In this document: positions 27,411 through 36,338 of the stretch, one piece after another | Numbering within the stretch: the first letter of the stretch is position 1 | Layout of the letters: each line of letters begins with the position of its first letter | Assembly (NCBI GenBank): GCA_965661345.1 | Contig: CBFIDK010000003.1 | Location: 106,424-170,423 of the forward strand | Source of the DNA: GCA-2862585 sp965661345 | Lineage (GTDB): Bacteria > Bacteroidota > Bacteroidia > Flavobacteriales > UBA7312 | Direction of reading: 5' to 3' | Length of the DNA: 64,000 nucleotides | The notes under the pieces: model-generated | Seen by the model: only the letters and a program-made list of their open reading frames with translations | Database searches by the model: none | Told to the model about the DNA's origin: nothing | Translations under genes and position numbers: made by a program

Positions 27411-28190
27411 GTGGACTACCAATTTGTAACATATTCCGTAAAAGATAGAATAGGCTTTATTACCTTAGACCGTGCCGAAAAAAGAAACGCTTTAAACAGC
27501 CAATTTATCTCTGAGTTAAAAGAGGTTTTTAAAACCGCTGAAGATGACGAATCATGTAAAGTAATAGTTCTTGAAGCGAATGGCGATGTGTTTAGTGCTG
27601 GTGCAGACTTAGAATACTTACAATCTTTGCAGTCGTATACCAGACAGGAAAACATTGATGACTCTAATCACTTAATGGGTTTATTTAAGCAAATATATTA
27701 CTTGAAAAAAGTAGTAATTGCCAGTGTTCAAGGGCATGCCATTGCTGGTGGTTGTGGTTTGGCTAGTGTATGTGATTTATCCATAGCAGCTGAATCGTCA
27801 AAATTCGGCTATTCCGAAGTCAAAATAGGTTTTATTCCGGCTATTGTTAGTGTATTTCTTCTTAGGAAAATAGGCGAAGGAAAAACCAAAGAGTTGCTCC
27901 TTACTGCTAAAACAATTTCAGCTGAAGAAGCTGTAAATATTGGCTTAATTAATAGATGTGTTCCAAAAGAAATACTGAAAAAAAGCGTTCTTGATTTAGC
28001 ACAAAGACTATGCACAACAGCATCAGAAGAATCGTTAAGCTCTACCAAACTAATGTTGGCAGAATTACAAAATATTTCATTGGATGAAGGCTTGGACCTA
28101 GCTGTTCAAAAGAATGCAATTGCTAGAGAAAATAACGATTGTAAAAAAGGTATTGAAGCTTTTTTAAACAAAAAAGATATAAACTGGTAA
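27411..28190 (+). CDS. Enoyl-CoA hydratase/isomerase family protein
   Basis: A 259-residue crotonase-fold protein beginning at GTG 27411 (MDYQFVTYSVKDRIGFITLDR). The oxyanion-hole and CoA-binding segments are clear: ANGDVFSAGADLEYL and GHAIAGGCGLASVCDLSIAAESSKFGYSEVKIGFIPA, where the Glu-bearing site for hydration lies in YSEVKIG. The ending NDCKKGIEAFLNKK is standard. Likely reactions are hydration in fatty acid oxidation or, as often in Bacteroidota, methylglutaconyl-CoA hydration in leucine breakdown. It is seven bases upstream of ftsK, an unusual companion, suggesting co-transcription only by compactness. Confidence 0.88.
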   Translation: MDYQFVTYSVKDRIGFITLDRAEKRNALNSQFISELKEVFKTAEDDESCKVIVLEANGDVFSAGADLEYLQSLQSYTRQENIDDSNHLMGLFKQIYYLKKVVIASVQGHAIAGGCGLASVCDLSIAAESSKFGYSEVKIGFIPAIVSVFLLRKIGEGKTKELLLTAKTISAEEAVNIGLINRCVPKEILKKSVLDLAQRLCTTASEESLSSTKLMLAELQNISLDEGLDLAVQKNAIARENNDCKKGIEAFLNKKDINW

Positions 28191-28197
28191 AACACCT

Positions 28198-30540
28198 ATG
28201 AAGAAAAGTAACAAAGAAAATATTTTTAAACGCATTAGTTCAAAATTTAAAATTGAAGATGAACGATTTAAAAAAGTTCTAGGTTTTCTTTTCATTTTCT
28301 TTTCCATATACCTTATTGTAGTATTTATTTCTTATTTGATAAACGGAAATGTTGACCAAGATAAGTTAAATACATTTTCTGATGACATCAGTAATTTTGG
28401 TGGTGTATTTGGGCATCGAATATCAAATCTATTTTTATACAATTGGTTTGGAATTTCTTCATTTATATTCCCCTTTCTTTTTTTCAATTGGGGCTTGTTT
28501 CTTGTAACAGACAAAAAAATAATTGGCATTGCCAAAAGTTTTAGTTTGGGCATTCTTTCCATTGCATGGATTTCTTTGTTTTTTGGTTTCTTCACAGATC
28601 CATCCATTTTAGGAGGTGTTTTCGGTAGTGAAATGAACAACTATCTGAATCTTCTAATCGGTAAAGTAGGCACCGGTTTTGCAATCTTTTTATCCTTGCT
28701 TATTTTCGTTATTATTCGTTTTAATCCAAAATTTAAAAGCAGTGCTGTAGTCGAAGACGAAAGTAATGAAATCAGCGACACTATAATTGATACGGATGAA
28801 ACGGTTGACCATACAAATAACGCCGATTTACTAGATCTAGAGAGTGTAATCAAAGCCGATGAAATTCAAGCTGAAGAGAAAATAGAATTAGAACCCCAAA
28901 CAACTGAAGTTACTCCAGAAAGCCCAAGTAAAGCAGCCGAAGACAATGAGCTTGACATCGAAGTTCATGTCAATGAAGAAGAAGTTTTAGCTCAAAAAGA
29001 CATCAAAAATAAATTAGAAGAGTTAGGTGAATATGACCCAAAACTAGACTTGTCTACGTATAAAATTCCAAACATTAGTTTATTAGAAAATTACGGCTCA
29101 GGAAAAATTGAAATTGATAAAAGCGAACTTGAAGCGAATAAAAATAGAATTGTTGAAACGCTAGGGAATTATAAAATTGGCATTTCATCGATTAGTGCCA
29201 CTATTGGCCCTACTATTACACTATATGAGATAGTACCTGAAGCTGGTGTAAGAATTTCAAAAATTAAGAATCTTGAAGATGATATTGCCTTGTCTTTATC
29301 CGCTTTAGGTATACGAATTATTGCCCCAATCCCAGGAAAAGGAACAATAGGAATTGAAGTCCCTAATCAGAAACCAGCAACCGTTTCAATGAAAGCTGTT
29401 ATTTCTTCTGATAAATTTCAAAATACCACTATGGAATTACCTGTAGCATTTGGTAAAACCATTTCAAATGAAACCTTTGTGGCAGATTTAGCTAAAATGC
29501 CTCACCTTCTAATGGCTGGAGCGACTGGACAAGGAAAATCGGTAGGTCTTAATGCTATTTTGGCTTCTCTCCTATATACAAAACATCCTGCAGAGGTGAA
29601 GTTTGTTTTAGTTGACCCTAAAAAGGTAGAGTTAACCCTATTTAACAAAATCGAAAGACACTTTTTAGCAAAACTTCCCGATTCTGAGGAAGCAATTATC
29701 ACTGACACTAAAAAAGTAATTAATACACTGAACTCATTGTGTATTGAGATGGATCAGCGATACGATTTACTACAAAATGCGCAATGCAGAAATATTGTTG
29801 AGTATAATAAAAAGTTCATCGCTCGAAAACTAAACCCTAATGATGGACACAAATACCTTCCATATATAGTTTTAGTAATAGATGAGTTTGCCGATTTAAT
29901 TATGACTGCTGGTAAAGAAGTAGAAACACCTATAGCACGTCTTGCACAATTGGCAAGAGCGATTGGTATTCATCTTATTGTAGCTACTCAAAGGCCTTCT
30001 GTAAATGTAATTACTGGAATAATAAAAGCTAATTTCCCTGCTCGTGTTGCTTTCAGAGTAACTTCAAAAATTGACTCTAGAACTATTTTAGACGCAGGTG
30101 GAGCCGACCAACTCATTGGGCGAGGTGATATGCTTATCTCATTGGGAAGTGATCTTATAAGGCTTCAATGTGCCTTTATTGACACTCCTGAGGTAGAAAA
30201 AATCACTGATTATATAGGAAATCAAAGAGCCTATCCTGAAGCATTCCAGTTGCCTGAATATGTTGGCGATGCAGAAGGCGGTACATCAGATGCCGATTTA
30301 GACGACAGAGATTCAATGTTTGAAGAAGCTGCAAGAGTAATTGTACAACATCAGTCAGGTTCAACTTCTCTTATTCAACGAAAATTAAAACTAGGATATA
30401 ATCGAGCAGGACGAATAATTGACCAACTTGAAGCTGCAAGAATTGTAGGTCCTTTTGAAGGAAGTAAGGCACGTCAAGTACTAATTCGTGATGAAATGGC
30501 GTTAGAAGAATTATTAAGAAACTTAAACAATCCAAATTAA
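28198..30540 (+). CDS. ftsK: DNA translocase FtsK
   Basis: A 780-residue septal DNA pump that moves chromosome termini and activates dimer resolution. Four hydrophobic segments occupy about residues 26-45, 85-105, 112-130 and 150-172. An acidic linker follows (about 180-285). The motor domain has Walker A GATGQGKS (441-448), VLVDPKKVEL and Walker B LVIDEFADLIM. The C-terminal gamma winged helix (about 715-775, GSTSLIQRKLKLGYNRAGRI) reads orienting DNA sequences. The linker is short compared with Escherichia FtsK, as is usual in this phylum. The stop overlaps lolA by one base (TAATG). Confidence 0.95.
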   Translation: MKKSNKENIFKRISSKFKIEDERFKKVLGFLFIFFSIYLIVVFISYLINGNVDQDKLNTFSDDISNFGGVFGHRISNLFLYNWFGISSFIFPFLFFNWGLFLVTDKKIIGIAKSFSLGILSIAWISLFFGFFTDPSILGGVFGSEMNNYLNLLIGKVGTGFAIFLSLLIFVIIRFNPKFKSSAVVEDESNEISDTIIDTDETVDHTNNADLLDLESVIKADEIQAEEKIELEPQTTEVTPESPSKAAEDNELDIEVHVNEEEVLAQKDIKNKLEELGEYDPKLDLSTYKIPNISLLENYGSGKIEIDKSELEANKNRIVETLGNYKIGISSISATIGPTITLYEIVPEAGVRISKIKNLEDDIALSLSALGIRIIAPIPGKGTIGIEVPNQKPATVSMKAVISSDKFQNTTMELPVAFGKTISNETFVADLAKMPHLLMAGATGQGKSVGLNAILASLLYTKHPAEVKFVLVDPKKVELTLFNKIERHFLAKLPDSEEAIITDTKKVINTLNSLCIEMDQRYDLLQNAQCRNIVEYNKKFIARKLNPNDGHKYLPYIVLVIDEFADLIMTAGKEVETPIARLAQLARAIGIHLIVATQRPSVNVITGIIKANFPARVAFRVTSKIDSRTILDAGGADQLIGRGDMLISLGSDLIRLQCAFIDTPEVEKITDYIGNQRAYPEAFQLPEYVGDAEGGTSDADLDDRDSMFEEAARVIVQHQSGSTSLIQRKLKLGYNRAGRIIDQLEAARIVGPFEGSKARQVLIRDEMALEELLRNLNNPN

Positions 30541-31157
30541 TGAAAAAGCTAGTATTATTTTCAATTATTTTACCAATCCTATCCTTTGGCCAAGATCAGA
30601 GGGCTAAATCTATCCTTGATAAGCTTAGTGAAAAGACAAGTGCTTACTCATCCATAGAAGCTCATTTTACAAATAATTTTTCTAGTCCCGTGGCTGATTT
30701 CAATGAATCACAAAGCGGAAAAATCTATTTACAGGGTGATGCATTTAAACTGGAACTTGATGCTCAAACCATCACTTCAGATGGTGAGACGGTTTGGATC
30801 CACCTCATAGATGAGGAAGAAGTTACCATATCTGAAGAAGATGAAGATGAAAACGAAATTAGCCCAACTAAAATTTTTACAATCTACGAGAAAGGCTACA
30901 AATACCAATTTGTTAAAGAAGATTCTAAAAACTACCATATTAATTTATTCCCGGAGGAAAGTGGTGCTTTTACAAAAATTGAATTATACATTGATAAGTT
31001 AAAAATGGAAATTTCTTCCTTTGTAATGTTTGATAAACAAGGAAGTTTTTATTCCTATATTATTAACTCATTAACAACTAACAAAAAGTTCGATAGTAGC
31101 TTTTTTCAATTTGATGTATCAAAGTACCCTGATGTTGAAGTAGTGGATTTTAGATAA
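30540..31157 (+). CDS. lolA: LolA-type lipoprotein carrier
   Basis: A 205-residue periplasmic protein with a short signal peptide (MKKLVLFSIILPILSFGQ). The mature part has the LolA half-barrel pattern: AKSILDKLSEKTSAYSSIEAHFTNNF, then GKIYLQGDAFKLELDAQTITSDGETVWIHLID. LolA carries lipoproteins from the inner membrane to LolB or directly to the outer membrane, matching the many lipoproteins of this window. An acidic insert (EEVTISEEDEDENEIS, about 97-112) is followed by KIFTIYEKGYKYQFV. Co-location with ftsK is common in Bacteroidota. The gene converges on 31159-32223 with one base between the stops. Confidence 0.85.
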   Translation: MKKLVLFSIILPILSFGQDQRAKSILDKLSEKTSAYSSIEAHFTNNFSSPVADFNESQSGKIYLQGDAFKLELDAQTITSDGETVWIHLIDEEEVTISEEDEDENEISPTKIFTIYEKGYKYQFVKEDSKNYHINLFPEESGAFTKIELYIDKLKMEISSFVMFDKQGSFYSYIINSLTTNKKFDSSFFQFDVSKYPDVEVVDFR

Positions 31158-31158
31158 C

Positions 31159-32223
31159 TTATCTAAGTAAGTTTACATACCCGAAACTTCTGACTTCTTT
31201 CCCCAACTCATCGGTTAATTTAAGAGACCAACTGTATTGCCCCATTATGGCATTAGTTCCTTTTGTTGTGTTTCCATCCCATTGATTTTCGGGGTTATCG
31301 GAAGAAAACATGATCTCTCCCCAGCGGTTATAAACTTCAAACTGATAGGATTGATAACGCTCTACATTGAAAGCCTTCATACCAAAGGTATCGTTAAGCC
31401 CATCACCATCTGGTGAGAAAGAGTTAGGAAGGTAGAAAATGATTTCTGATTCAACAAGAACATTTTTTGAGATAGAATCAATACATCCTTGTTCATCTAC
31501 AACGAGAAGATTAACGGTATGCCATCCTGCAGAATCAAACATAAAAATTGGCTGCCAATCGGACAAAATAGTATCTCCATCTACCGTCCACAATGCATCG
31601 CCTGTTACAGAAATATTTACAAAAGTTACTTCAGGGTCTAAGGTTGTAGGGTGTTCTGGCTCGAAATAAAAATCAACTCTTGGTGGCTCAAGTAAACTAT
31701 AAGTCAAAGCTTGTCTATCTGAACAGCCATTGTTGTCAGTGATTGAAAGTTCAATTGAGTATTGACCCAATTCAAAGAACTTGTAATCAAAATTAAATGT
31801 TTCAAAAGTTTGATTACCAATTCTCCAAATAGAACTTGATAATCCAGCAGGTACATCAGATGTGTTAATGAAGTTAACGGTATCATCAATACATACTTGG
31901 TCAGATGTAAAATTAGCTATTGGATTAGCAAACACTGTTATTTCTTTTTCAACTGCAGTATAGCAATTGGGTGAACCGTATTCTCTAAATTGTAAAATGT
32001 AATCGCCTGGATTAGGAAATTTAACCATAATACTATCCAAATTCGTTAGGCCTACCACTTCTGCCCCATTATCTAGAATAAATTCCCATTCTACTAGATT
32101 TTGTGAATCACTCGGCGATGCTTTAAACATAATTATTGAATCGCCTTCACAGAAAAATGCTTGTTGAGCAAATGCCTGAGAACTAAGCGCTAATAATACT
32201 ATGAATATGATTCTTTTAATCAT
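31159..32223 (-). CDS. PKD protein with T9SS type B sorting domain
   Basis: A 354-residue secreted protein (signal peptide MIKRIIFIVLLALSSQAFAQ). Two or three PKD/Ig-like domains span about 25-255 (ANPIANFTSDQVCIDDTVNFIN, EPEHPTTLDPEVTFVN). The C-terminal about 95 residues are the gliding-motility-associated type B sorting domain: IIFYLPNSFSPDGDGLNDTFG, YQFEVYNRWGEIMFSSD, GQYSWSLKLTDELGKEV, FGYVNLLR. It is thus exported by T9SS and shed or held at the surface. It lies 16 bases after the 1340-residue repeat protein that lacks such a domain, suggesting a partner role. Confidence 0.85.
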   Translation of the reverse strand: MIKRIIFIVLLALSSQAFAQQAFFCEGDSIIMFKASPSDSQNLVEWEFILDNGAEVVGLTNLDSIMVKFPNPGDYILQFREYGSPNCYTAVEKEITVFANPIANFTSDQVCIDDTVNFINTSDVPAGLSSSIWRIGNQTFETFNFDYKFFELGQYSIELSITDNNGCSDRQALTYSLLEPPRVDFYFEPEHPTTLDPEVTFVNISVTGDALWTVDGDTILSDWQPIFMFDSAGWHTVNLLVVDEQGCIDSISKNVLVESEIIFYLPNSFSPDGDGLNDTFGMKAFNVERYQSYQFEVYNRWGEIMFSSDNPENQWDGNTTKGTNAIMGQYSWSLKLTDELGKEVRSFGYVNLLR

Positions 32224-32239
32224 GTTTCGCTCTTTTACT

Positions 32240-35200
32240 TTAGAAACCTATTGGTCCTGGACTTGGTATTTCGTTAATAGTTATGTTTAAAAATTTAGTT
32301 GACACACATCCGTATTCGTTCGTAACAGTAACAGTAAATTGATCATCAGATAAATTCGCTGGTACATATGTACCTTGGAAATCAGTTGACCATGTAGAAT
32401 TTACTGTACTTGGAAACCATGAGTAAGATGTATACCCTTGTGTAGCTGAAAGTTGAATTTCCTCGCCAATACAAATGGTTCTTGTAGAACTACCGTTTAC
32501 AAATAAATCAACTGGATTAATTTGATTTATAACTAAAGATGCTGAGTTTGTATTTGAACAGCCATTTATATCCGTAGCTACAACGCTATAAAAGGTCTGA
32601 TTAACATCTGGAGTAATCGTACCACCTGAAGCTGTTACAGAAGCTGGAATCCATTCGTAATTCACTAACGATGGTGTAGAACTGACTTCAATGCTTTCGC
32701 CCAAACAAATTTCTGTTTCAGAAAGAGTAAGGTCAACGATTGGTAAATCAAAAATAGTAATCAAAATAGAATCACTCGACGTACAACCGCCAATACCAGT
32801 AGTGGTCAAATAAAATGTATTATCTCCTAAAGAGTTAGGCGTATAATTGAAGAAATTTGTGTTTACAGTAGTATTTGACCAACTGTAATTATCAAAACCA
32901 GCATTAGCAGTAAGTTGAATATTTTCACCGATGCAAATTTCAGATGTTGATGCTCCATCGACTTGGAGTCCAATCTCAGCAATTGGGAAAATCACAATAT
33001 TTTCTGAAGCTGAATTCGTGCAACCGTTAGTGTCTGTGACAATAACACTGTAGTCTGTTTGATTATCTTCTGGCAAAAATAGTCCTCCGGTATCGTTCAA
33101 AGCAGTAGGCGTCCATTCGTAATTAACGTAATTTGGTGTAGCTATTACCTCAACACTTTCGCCTGAGCATATCTCATCCTCAGAAAAAGAAATATTGATT
33201 ACAGGTATATCATAAATTGTAATGGCTACAGATTCAGTTGTGGTACATAGCGCATCGCCAGTAACAGTTACCGAAAACTGATTGTCTAACAATGAAACTG
33301 GTGTGTAAGCAAATGAATTTTCATTAGCAGGATTATTAGTCCAAGCATAATCATTATAGCCAGCTGTCGTGGAAAATTGAATAGACTCACCAAGACATAT
33401 TTCGTTGTCGTCTATACTTAAGTTTGGAATTGGATTAGCAATTATTTCAACATCTAAAGTGGTTGAGTACGAGCAGCCATCATAAGATTCTGTTAGAACT
33501 ATTGCATCTGTAATATACCCAACAGAAGCATTTGACCAATCTATTTCTACCGTAGATAATGAAGAATCTCCAATAATTTGTCCACCACCAGAAACTGTCC
33601 AGAGGTAGGATGATGTAGGTGTATTTACAGTAGAATAATTTTCAGAAACAGAGCCAAAACAAACGTTATCTGAAGTGCCAACTTCATCAAATGTAATTGG
33701 TGGGGCATCTATTTGTATTTGGTTGATGAATACCTCAGCATTTACACTAGAACACTCACCTGTTACTGTATAAATAAAACTCCCTGGAGCATCGGTGGCA
33801 GGATTGTAAGTGCCTAAATGTCCATTATCTAAATTGGGTTGCCAAATTCCTGTGGTATCGGCATCGTTGATAAGACCGAATAAATCTATACTTTCACCGT
33901 TTGAGCAAATCTGTATAATTGTATCAGTGCCGGCATTTAGTTCCTCCAATATTACAGAAACATTAACAGGGAAATCTTCCTCACAGCCAAATGCATTATC
34001 TACTGAATAGGTGTAAACACCTTCAGTATGTAGAGTGGGATTGAAAAGTCCAAAATAATCCGTAGCAGTTCCGTTGGATAAGTCTGAAGACCCTGACCAA
34101 ATACCAGAAGTAGCTACAGTAGAAATTTGATTAAATAAAGCCGTAGAAGTATTTTCATTACACAATGCTAGATCTACAGTAGCTGGAAAATTTAACTCTA
34201 AAAATTGTACATCAACATTTGCAGTTGATACTCCACATCCGCTTTCTACTGAGTAAGTGTATTGATTCTCGGTATCCGATGCTGGATTAAATGTTCCTTC
34301 ATAACCATTTGTAAGAACTGGAGACCAACTTCCTAGCTGACTAGCGTCGCTACCCAATTGATTAAATAGATTTACCTCATCATCGTTTGGGCAAATTTCT
34401 AATACCGTACTGTTTCCTGCATATAGAAATTCTGTTATGGACACATCTACAACAATAGTTTGAGTGGTGCATGATGAAACAACTTCGTAAGTGTAAGATT
34501 GTTCTGTATCGACTAAAGGATTAAATGTTCCTAATGAGCCGTTGGATAAAGATGGTGACCAACTTCCAGTATTTGGTAATGGTATAATAATGGAATCAAA
34601 TAAATTAACTAAACCGTCATTAGTACATAAATCAACATTTGTAGTTCCATAACTAAAAGACGTCTCATTTTCTACTGTAAAAGAAATACTAGCTAGGTTT
34701 ACATAAGAAGCCCATGTGCCAAAACCAAAGTTTGGACTATTAATGGTTACTTGAACCGTATAGCCAGGGTAAACATTTACAAATGGCGATATTGTACTGC
34801 TGAAATTTTGATAATTAGATATTGGGAAATTATTACCAATGGTTACTAGATTTTGAACTAATACTCCATTTTCATCAAAAAGACCAATATTGGCGTTATT
34901 TACATTGAAATTTATGCTTCCAAATCCATGACTGTGCCAATTAACATCATAGAATAGCTCATTAATTACGCCTTCTTCATTGATATCTATGGTTAGGTAA
35001 TTAATACTTGTACCAATGTATTGACTAGCAACGACTTCTCCTGTTTGGTTTCCGCAATAAATAAATTCACAAGAAGAAACATCAAGAGGTGAAATTACAC
35101 AGCTCCCATCGTCTTGTAAAGCATCAGGATCATAATTACATGCTAAAGGGTCTGTACATCCACATGCTTCTCCAAATATTGCATCTTGTATAGCGTAATC

Positions 35201-36262
35201 ACCAGAATAAAAAACACTACCATCAGCAGCAATAATATTAAAGGTACATTCGTATTCCCATGGTCCACCGTCTGTAAAGGATATGTCATAACACTCTGAT
35301 GTATCCAAACAAAGATCATAACTGTAAAAATTTCCATAATCAAAATCATCACCACCGTAATCAACGCCATTTATTGTTACAAAATGACCCGTTCCATGGT
35401 CCCAACCGTCACCAAATGAATCGTATAGATTTAGTACAAAGTCGGCCTCCCCCTCATCACAGTTTGAAGTTGAGCTACAGTTTCCAAAATCATCATCTTG
35501 AATTGTGTAATTACCAGAGTATATTAATGCACCTTCTAATGTTTCAATATTAAATGAACATTCATATTCCCATAGCCCCCCGTCTGTAAATGAAATATCG
35601 TAACACTCTAAGGGGTCTAAACAAATGTTGTAGCTGTAACTATTTCCAGTAGTAAAATCATATCCTCCATAATCTACACCATCTATCGTTACTAAATGAC
35701 CTGATCCATGATCCCAACCGTCACCAAATGAATCAAATAAGTTGAGGACATATTCCACTTCACCGTTATCACAATTAGAGTTTACGCAGCTAAAGTCTAT
35801 TGACCAGCTATCTACCGTACCATTATCAAAAGGCACAAGGTCTATCACAGCCAATTGCCATACTCCATTTGCATTTGTACCCGTGAAAACGTTCAGACTT
35901 TCCTCAGGAATAAAATCGCCACTGAAGGGAGCTGTACCTGACATAATATTTGTGCTAGCGCCCATTGAAAAACAGGTGTTTGTATAGTTATTTCCTGCAC
36001 CACCATTTTGCCCTGACAGTGTAACAAATGTAGTACCATCAGGAGCTATTAATGATATATTTAAATCACCAACAAAGGAATGTGTAATGTCTATACAAAC
36101 TTCAAAATTGCAATCTATTAATCCAACACCAGAAACATTTATGGGAATGTACACATATGAGTTTGTAGGGATTGCTCCACCACCGCCAGTAAATACCTGT
36201 GATTTTGCTTCAGAAAAAACAAAAAACATAAGTGCTACAAATATGTATCTAAATTTGAACAA
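32240..36262 (-). CDS. Giant secreted repeat protein without sorting domain
   Basis: A 1340-residue protein. The start is TTG at 36262, because an in-frame stop lies two codons upstream and the later ATG would cut the signal peptide (FKFRYIFVALMFFVFSEAKSQ). In order: a proprotein-convertase P-like beta domain (about 30-158, HSFVGDLNISLIAPDGT); two near-identical about 99-residue modules (164-262, 268-366); a CTDPLACNYDPDA...DDGSC motif (367-388); a strand-rich part; four repeats with the shape GxWxPxLxNGxLGTFNP...YTYxV (about 540-830); and alternating Ig/PKD-like repeats with EICxGExI to the end. It finishes at PSPGPIGF with no type A or B sorting domain. Probably surface adhesin-like. Confidence 0.8.
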   Translation of the reverse strand: MFKFRYIFVALMFFVFSEAKSQVFTGGGGAIPTNSYVYIPINVSGVGLIDCNFEVCIDITHSFVGDLNISLIAPDGTTFVTLSGQNGGAGNNYTNTCFSMGASTNIMSGTAPFSGDFIPEESLNVFTGTNANGVWQLAVIDLVPFDNGTVDSWSIDFSCVNSNCDNGEVEYVLNLFDSFGDGWDHGSGHLVTIDGVDYGGYDFTTGNSYSYNICLDPLECYDISFTDGGLWEYECSFNIETLEGALIYSGNYTIQDDDFGNCSSTSNCDEGEADFVLNLYDSFGDGWDHGTGHFVTINGVDYGGDDFDYGNFYSYDLCLDTSECYDISFTDGGPWEYECTFNIIAADGSVFYSGDYAIQDAIFGEACGCTDPLACNYDPDALQDDGSCVISPLDVSSCEFIYCGNQTGEVVASQYIGTSINYLTIDINEEGVINELFYDVNWHSHGFGSINFNVNNANIGLFDENGVLVQNLVTIGNNFPISNYQNFSSTISPFVNVYPGYTVQVTINSPNFGFGTWASYVNLASISFTVENETSFSYGTTNVDLCTNDGLVNLFDSIIIPLPNTGSWSPSLSNGSLGTFNPLVDTEQSYTYEVVSSCTTQTIVVDVSITEFLYAGNSTVLEICPNDDEVNLFNQLGSDASQLGSWSPVLTNGYEGTFNPASDTENQYTYSVESGCGVSTANVDVQFLELNFPATVDLALCNENTSTALFNQISTVATSGIWSGSSDLSNGTATDYFGLFNPTLHTEGVYTYSVDNAFGCEEDFPVNVSVILEELNAGTDTIIQICSNGESIDLFGLINDADTTGIWQPNLDNGHLGTYNPATDAPGSFIYTVTGECSSVNAEVFINQIQIDAPPITFDEVGTSDNVCFGSVSENYSTVNTPTSSYLWTVSGGGQIIGDSSLSTVEIDWSNASVGYITDAIVLTESYDGCSYSTTLDVEIIANPIPNLSIDDNEICLGESIQFSTTAGYNDYAWTNNPANENSFAYTPVSLLDNQFSVTVTGDALCTTTESVAITIYDIPVINISFSEDEICSGESVEVIATPNYVNYEWTPTALNDTGGLFLPEDNQTDYSVIVTDTNGCTNSASENIVIFPIAEIGLQVDGASTSEICIGENIQLTANAGFDNYSWSNTTVNTNFFNYTPNSLGDNTFYLTTTGIGGCTSSDSILITIFDLPIVDLTLSETEICLGESIEVSSTPSLVNYEWIPASVTASGGTITPDVNQTFYSVVATDINGCSNTNSASLVINQINPVDLFVNGSSTRTICIGEEIQLSATQGYTSYSWFPSTVNSTWSTDFQGTYVPANLSDDQFTVTVTNEYGCVSTKFLNITINEIPSPGPIGF
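35165..35773 (-). repeat. Tandem duplication of a 99-residue module
   Basis: Codons 164-262 (35477-35773) and 268-366 (35165-35461) of the giant protein are close copies: both read DSFGDGWDHGxGHxVTIxGVDYGG, then CYDISFTDGGxWEYECxFNI and end IQD. The five-codon spacer differs. The high protein identity with many silent differences indicates an old duplication kept by selection. Confidence 0.85.
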
Positions 36263-36287
36263 TTGTTAAGGTTAATTATATCAGGTA

Positions 36288-36295
36288 CAAATATA
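36288..36295 (-). promoter_or_regulatory. TAnnTTTG promoter core before giant protein
   Basis: On the minus strand TATATTTG is a perfect -7 element match, 25 bases before the TTG start at 36262. It supports that start choice. No TTG was found at the -33 position. Confidence 0.4.
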
Positions 36296-36338
36296 ATCAT
36301 TTAAAGCCTTTCTTTTGAAAGCCGCTATTGATGGGTTG

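Noticed and set aside
32224..32262. Idea that the giant protein and the type-B-sorted protein are one gene broken by a stop codon.
   Set aside because: The downstream protein has its own signal peptide and start, and the phase after the giant stop meets another stop within a few codons.
35143..35553. Open frames on both strands opposite and out of phase with the giant protein's duplicated modules.
   Set aside because: They follow from the repeated, stop-poor codons of the modules and have no start context, signal or recognisable domain.
36258..36267. Palindrome GAACAATTGTTA as an operator at the giant protein start.
   Set aside because: Short AT-rich palindromes are expected by chance here, and this one includes the start codon; no regulator is nearby.
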